Of a stretch of 9,759 nt of DNA, positions 7,401-9,759 are shown in pieces; position 1 is the stretch's first letter; every line of letters begins with the position of its first letter. Location of the stretch: NCBI GenBank assembly GCA_027316975.1, contig DAHVFL010000148.1, forward strand, positions 1 through 9,759, read 5' to 3'. The notes beneath the pieces were generated by a model. It did not search any database. It saw only the letters and a list, made by a program, of their open reading frames with translations, and was not told where the DNA came from. Source of the stretch: Chloroflexota bacterium. Its GTDB lineage: Bacteria > Chloroflexota > Ktedonobacteria > Ktedonobacterales > Ktedonobacteraceae. A program made the translations under genes and the position numbers.

Positions 7401-7711
7401 TGAATCCGAAGGCGAGACAGCAGGCTATTGGTGTATGGGACAGCAAGGATAGTAAGTTGCTCCTTATCGGGGGCTGGAATGACAACGATCCAACAGGCCC
7501 CTACTGGGGTTTCTGGGCCTACGACCCTGCCACGAACTTGTGGGGCTTGCTCACGCCTCTGGATAAAGCCAACGAGCATATTATACCGGGACGCACCGGC
7601 TCAACCATGGTCTGGGATGCCAGGGAGCACGAGGCATTCATCTATGCTGGCGCAGGCAATGGCAGGACTGGCAGCACCCTCAACGATTTGTGGATGGTGA
7701 CAAGCGGATAA
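4403..7711 (+). CDS. Transmembrane Ser/Thr protein kinase with BACON-like and Kelch domains
   Basis: This 1102-residue receptor-type kinase is ordered as follows. A polar N-terminus holds a CRFC pair (39-42), perhaps a reduced zinc-ribbon. The kinase domain (about 57-411) has the glycine loop GSGAFGDVYEA (61-71), K84 in VAIK, E103, catalytic HLDVKPANLLL (D276, N281), DFG (294-296) and APE (320-322). Leu precedes the catalytic Asp, so it is non-RD and may not need activation-loop phosphorylation. An acidic, Thr/Ser-rich insert (about 148-245) splits the domain between the two lobes. A long juxtamembrane stretch leads to RKKW and one membrane helix (about 499-521), so the kinase is inside. Outside are two BACON-like beta-sandwiches (about 535-628 and 631-745, with SWLSYTP and SWLQVSP motifs), a Pro/Thr linker, and six Kelch-type repeats (about 785-1102) with VWD, GG and DLWxY signatures, enough for a six-blade propeller. 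It probably senses an extracellular, perhaps glycan, ligand. The Shine-Dalgarno (GAAGAG, 4395-4400) is close to the ATG. I see no convincing promoter in the 202-bp spacer upstream. Confidence 0.92.
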   Translation: MVHCLNPGKPHENSGISSSAATESGANAVQVAVEEQVACRFCKYLLQDALLGDCRVTRWIGSGAFGDVYEAAQSPPLSRRVAIKIMSLERVADEESVELFAREVGAIAALDHPNILPVLRVGSLEDARSYLVMKYAARDSLQKFCQAVPQQLSIMPTITPASEAIAGESTPGPISGETGIMGDQTLEEASDSIDRHDEFDESCTVELLTGTLPVPVTDQETITSAPDEQDGEETREITSSLAVEPHLLTAQQLLPYVESAAAALHYAHEHNLIHLDVKPANLLLDGNDHLLLADFGVSAIMDSYTHASLHCYVGTPAYTAPEQWLEQPRPASDQYALAVTCYQLLTGHLPFTGNLYSIMHGHLRTPPPLLRQWNPYIPEQVEAVILRALAKEPAERYPDMLAFAAAYRDAVELAANAQTDVQGRRRTAALAGRGRDQTVEELPTMQYPQPGVKAGAAQKGGSEDEAEPQAFDQVATVDDDIVPYRERGKLQAPPTRKKWGRLLLLLLLAFLLVSGGTLGALRLFNSCLLGVCPGLKLSTNEVDITNSASQPVKITNTGIADLHWAIVSPRAVSWLSYTPPDGTLVAGKSTLLTITTDASKLQSSDSAVLQIGGQGVNTQTIIVKLTVQTGLSLISATGSETPFVFDQSGLYPGAQTITIINKSSQSFNWNVSYKYVNSWLQVSPEQGTVAAGGKGIVKVNANLQGLLPLPAKAETYLAGFTILGSLGQSDPGILSQFSFTLEVKPVAPTVTPPVIITTTPQTPVFPPLTLNARSPQSTGAPTIDRSGHNMVWDAADDLFFVFGGIDGAGNLLNDLWSYNPLTARWTQITGPASASGMCANGTWPAPRMNAAMVWDSAHQQILLYGGVGANNRYLGDLWSYSPSSGAGNWTPITCFGNGPGARAANAVWNGSQMLLVGGIDKYGPLADLWSYTPAPGSAGSWQRLGDFPAGPRAYQTLVWDSTDNQLLTFGGLDLSGQQRDDFYTYSTSTGWRLITPVSALNPKARQQAIGVWDSKDSKLLLIGGWNDNDPTGPYWGFWAYDPATNLWGLLTPLDKANEHIIPGRTGSTMVWDAREHEAFIYAGAGNGRTGSTLNDLWMVTSG

Positions 7712-7713
7712 TG

Positions 7714-7765
7714 AGAGAATATCGCGTGATGAACTGCCAGGGCAGTTCATCACGCGATATTCTCT
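7714..7765. terminator. Perfect 25-bp hairpin between convergent genes
   Basis: The arms 7714-7738 and 7741-7765 are exact reverse complements separated by AG. The hairpin starts 3 nt after the kinase stop codon. It also contains the last four codons and the stop of the minus-strand GH57 gene. On the plus strand it is followed by the pyrimidine-rich TCTTCTTCGTTTT, consistent with intrinsic termination. The minus-strand trailer lacks a clean T-run. It probably serves as a shared terminator or 3'-end stabiliser for both messages. Confidence 0.75.
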
Positions 7766-9264
7766 TCTTCGTTTTGGGCCGTCAACTGGACTGGCAGCAG
7801 GGGCGGCAACTGGTCGAGGCGCGCGATGGGCAATTGGCGGTAGGCATCCGCGCCCGTCAGCCCTGGTGTGCGCCAGCTTTTCACGGCTTGCAGGTCACTG
7901 ACAAATGCTGGTTGCAGATCGATGCCCAGCGCCTGCCATATCAGGCTGATGGAGCGACGCGCAAAGGCGATGTTGTTGCGCGGTTCGATGCGATCCAGTT
8001 CTTCAAAGAAGAAGCCGCAACTGGTGAAGCTGCACTGCTGGTAGTATTGGGCTTCCAGCAGGAGCAAGGTACGCTGCATCAACGATGCGTCGATGCTGGC
8101 TTTGCCCTGCTGCGCCCAGAAGCTTTCCAGCGATTCCCAGCCGTTGCGCACGGGCAGGTAGGCATCGCGGGCCGCCCAGGGGTCGCGCAGCGTTTCGCCC
8201 GCGTACTGCTCGAAAAGTGGGTTGGCGCGTCCCGCCAGGTTGCGCAGGGCGCGGTTAAGTTCTTTCTTCCAACTGCTATCGTTCTCGGTGCATTCGCAGC
8301 CTGTATCCCAACGCGCTACGCCATGACTGCAACTCCACGCGCTCGGCAGGCGCAAGACGACCTCTTTTGTGGCGGGGTGCATCTGCATGTAGCGTGCCAG
8401 CGTGCAGACTTCGAACCTGTAGGAGGGCGCACCGGTACGTAAAAGGTGCGTAAGGAATTTGTCGCGCCAGGGCTTGTGATGGCCGTAGAGTTCGCCGTCG
8501 GTTGCTATCAGGAGCAACTGCGGTTCGCCCGCCGCCAGCTTGCTCTGTTCCAGGTGGCCGGGCAGGTAGCCGGTAACGAACTCGTCCGCATTGCTGGTGG
8601 TGTTCCAATCGAAGGAGACACCGCCGGAAAGCGGCGCGTTAAAGAAAAAGACCGTGATGCTGCGACCCTCGCGCAACGGCAGAATATACAGCTCGGTCGG
8701 GTCAATGGGAGAGGCGGCCTGCCAGGGCGCGAGTACGGTATAGGTGATGCCATATTGCGCCAGCAAGTCCAGAGTCTCCATGTCAACGGCAGTCTCGGCC
8801 AGCCACATGCCGGTGGCTCTACGCCCATAGCGGCGCTCGAAGTCGCTCAAGCCCCACACAATTTGCGTGCGTTTATCGCGGGTTGAGGCGAGCGGCAGGA
8901 TGGTATGGTTATACGCCTGGGCCATCGCGTTGCCGACCCCGTAACGCGCTACGTGTTTGCGGTCAGCTTCGATGATGCGCGCATACACATCGGGGTGCGC
9001 ATCCTCCAGCCAGGCAGCCAGGGTCGGACCAAGATCAAAATTGATTTCATCAAAATTGCCCGCTTCGGCGTTGGGGAGGTAACATTCTTCAGTGATCTTT
9101 TCGTTAAAATTGGCGTAAGGGGTCGCGGCGGGTTCAATGGGAATCTGTCCTGTGAACGGGTCGTCACGCGGCGGCTGATAAAAATGCCCGTGCAAACACA
9201 GGTAAGCAGGGCCAGTTCGTTGTTTCTCTTCGGTTGTTTTTATCAAATGTGATTGATCGAGCAT
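7750..9264 (-). CDS. GH57-family glycoside hydrolase, DUF3536-type
   Basis: This 504-residue cytoplasmic protein has no signal peptide. It matches the GH57 subgroup usually annotated with DUF3536, related to alpha-amylases and 4-alpha-glucanotransferases. Visible motifs are HGHFYQPP (25-32, GH57 region 1), AYNHTILPL (117-125), GMWLAETAVD with the likely nucleophile E157 (152-161), and ATDGELYGHH with the likely acid/base D256 (254-263). SCSHGVARWDTGCEC (311-325) and FTSCGFFFEELDRIE (413-427) are typical of the DUF3536 half. Ala156 replaces the Pro usual in the WLPE motif. Members that I recall are often well above 600 residues, so the C-terminal half looks shortened; no frameshift is visible. 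The ATG has AGAAGG 6 nt upstream. The substrate is probably an alpha-glucan such as glycogen, by family only. Its 3' end lies inside the convergent hairpin. Confidence 0.9.
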   Translation of the reverse strand: MLDQSHLIKTTEEKQRTGPAYLCLHGHFYQPPRDDPFTGQIPIEPAATPYANFNEKITEECYLPNAEAGNFDEINFDLGPTLAAWLEDAHPDVYARIIEADRKHVARYGVGNAMAQAYNHTILPLASTRDKRTQIVWGLSDFERRYGRRATGMWLAETAVDMETLDLLAQYGITYTVLAPWQAASPIDPTELYILPLREGRSITVFFFNAPLSGGVSFDWNTTSNADEFVTGYLPGHLEQSKLAAGEPQLLLIATDGELYGHHKPWRDKFLTHLLRTGAPSYRFEVCTLARYMQMHPATKEVVLRLPSAWSCSHGVARWDTGCECTENDSSWKKELNRALRNLAGRANPLFEQYAGETLRDPWAARDAYLPVRNGWESLESFWAQQGKASIDASLMQRTLLLLEAQYYQQCSFTSCGFFFEELDRIEPRNNIAFARRSISLIWQALGIDLQPAFVSDLQAVKSWRTPGLTGADAYRQLPIARLDQLPPLLPVQLTAQNEEENIA

Positions 9265-9270
9265 AGAATT

Positions 9271-9276
9271 CCTTCT
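9271..9276 (-). promoter_or_regulatory. Ribosome binding site of the GH57 gene
   Basis: On the minus strand AGAAGG stands 6 nt before the ATG at 9264, a strong Shine-Dalgarno that fixes this start. Confidence 0.75.
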
Positions 9277-9370
9277 GGTTGCGTAGGCAACAACACCTGA
9301 AGCGCTGTCACTACCAATACGTATTACGAATCCTTTCTAGTTTCAAATCTCGCCTGTGACCTTACTCTAC

Positions 9371-9379
9371 AGTATACCA
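9371..9379 (-). promoter_or_regulatory. Putative extended -10 promoter of the GH57 gene
   Basis: On the minus strand TGGTATACT provides a TATACT -10 box (5 of 6 matches) with an upstream TG, the extended -10 form that tolerates a poor -35. No good -35 is visible at 17 bp. The leader to the ATG would be about 100 nt. This is assigned by motif only. Confidence 0.35.
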
Positions 9380-9400
9380 GCGATACCAACGGCAATCCCT

Positions 9401-9440
9401 GTACAGGCAGCATGTGGGCTAGCCCTAATGCTGCCTGTAC
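9401..9440 (-). terminator. Strong hairpin after the HNH gene
   Basis: GTACAGGCAGCAT (9401-9413) and ATGCTGCCTGTAC (9428-9440) are perfect 13-bp arms. The loop contains GGGCTAGCCC (9416-9425), which can extend the stem after a 2x2 internal mismatch. It begins 13 bp beyond the HNH stop codon and lies upstream of the GH57 promoter candidate, as expected for a terminator between two genes on the same strand. There is no U-run on the minus strand, so intrinsic termination is uncertain. Confidence 0.5.
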
Positions 9441-9453
9441 ATATAGTATACGC

Positions 9454-9759
9454 TTATGCGCTCAATTCCTGGCGATGCCTATTACCACCCTGAGCGCTGA
9501 GCAAGAATTCTTCGTAGGCCTCGCGCAGCCGGGGATAGCGCAGCAGAAAGACACCGGCGTATTCCGTGGTGAGCGGGCGCGGCTGGCGCAGCAGGCGCAT
9601 GTTCACCTCTTTCAGCAAGCGATTGCCTTTCTTCCCATTGCAGCTTTTGCAGGATGCAACGAGATTTTCCCAGGTACCCGGGCCGCCGCGCGAACGCGGG
9701 ATGATGTGGTCAAGCGTCAGATCGCGGCTGCGCTTGCCGCAGTACTGGCAGGTTTCGTC
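9454..9759 (-). CDS. HNH endonuclease, 5' part missing (window edge)
   Basis: The visible 101 C-terminal residues run off the right edge in frame, with the stop TAA at 9454-9456. CQYCGKRSRDLTLDHIIPRS is followed by the rest of the HNH core: a beta-beta-alpha metal site with a CxxC pair (visible residues 4 and 7), the catalytic DH (17-18), N32 in WENLV, and the second CxxC followed by N (CKSCN, 37-41). The four cysteines should bind a structural zinc. Residues 55-85 form a helical tail with RLLRQPRPLT and FLLRYPRLREAYEEFL. The pattern fits the common stand-alone HNH proteins of Chloroflexota and cyanobacteria, typically about 150-190 residues, of unclear biological role. Nothing here ties it to an intron, intein or restriction system. 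The start codon is not in the window. Confidence 0.9.
   Translation of the reverse strand, partial: DETCQYCGKRSRDLTLDHIIPRSRGGPGTWENLVASCKSCNGKKGNRLLKEVNMRLLRQPRPLTTEYAGVFLLRYPRLREAYEEFLLSAQGGNRHRQELSA

Noticed and set aside
7690..8442. Plus-strand open frame of 250 codons opposite the GH57 gene
   Set aside because: It reads through the terminator hairpin and lies antisense to clear GH57 catalytic motifs.
9316..9325. Palindrome AATACGTATT as an operator in the GH57 leader
   Set aside because: A 10-bp AT-rich palindrome is common by chance, it does not extend further, and nothing else supports it.

Overview
The window looks like chromosomal DNA of a high-GC, multicellular-type Chloroflexota bacterium, most likely of the Ktedonobacteria. 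This rests on gene content, not on a marker gene. The pointers are a membrane Ser/Thr kinase with a large Kelch-type extracellular half, a GH57/DUF3536-type glycosidase, a GT39-type membrane glycosyltransferase, a RecA-like ATPase relative, and many short intergenic hairpin repeats with a GTAGGGACGCG-type edge. No rRNA, tRNA, CRISPR array or transposase gene is visible.

Layout. 1-359: a three-unit tandem array of short hairpin repeats, then a sigma70-like promoter enclosed in a perfect 13-bp inverted repeat, then a C-rich leader. 360-1724 (+): an AAA_25/RepA-like ATPase homologue whose P-loop has lost its glycine and lysine. 1725-1875: a spacer with one dispersed copy of the hairpin repeat. 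1876-3555 (+): a polytopic GT39/PMT-like glycosyltransferase. 3556-3828: two more repeat copies facing each other as a mosaic pair. 3829-4200 (+): a small helical protein of unknown function. 4403-7711 (+): a 1102-residue receptor-like kinase. 7714-7765: a perfect 25-bp hairpin between convergent genes. 7750-9264 (-): the GH57-family protein. 9265-9453: a spacer with a strong hairpin and a putative promoter. 9454-9759 (-): the 3' part of an HNH nuclease gene that runs off the window end.

The genes do not form one obvious pathway. Each is separated by its own spacer, so most are probably separate transcription units. The two carbohydrate-related proteins (GT39-type and GH57) and the kinase with BACON-like and Kelch domains would fit envelope or storage glycan handling and sensing, but that link is inference. 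The most notable points are the repeat family, which keeps constant ends and base-paired stems while its interior and stem sequence change; the P-loop-dead ATPase with its extreme C-ending codon use; and the kinase architecture.
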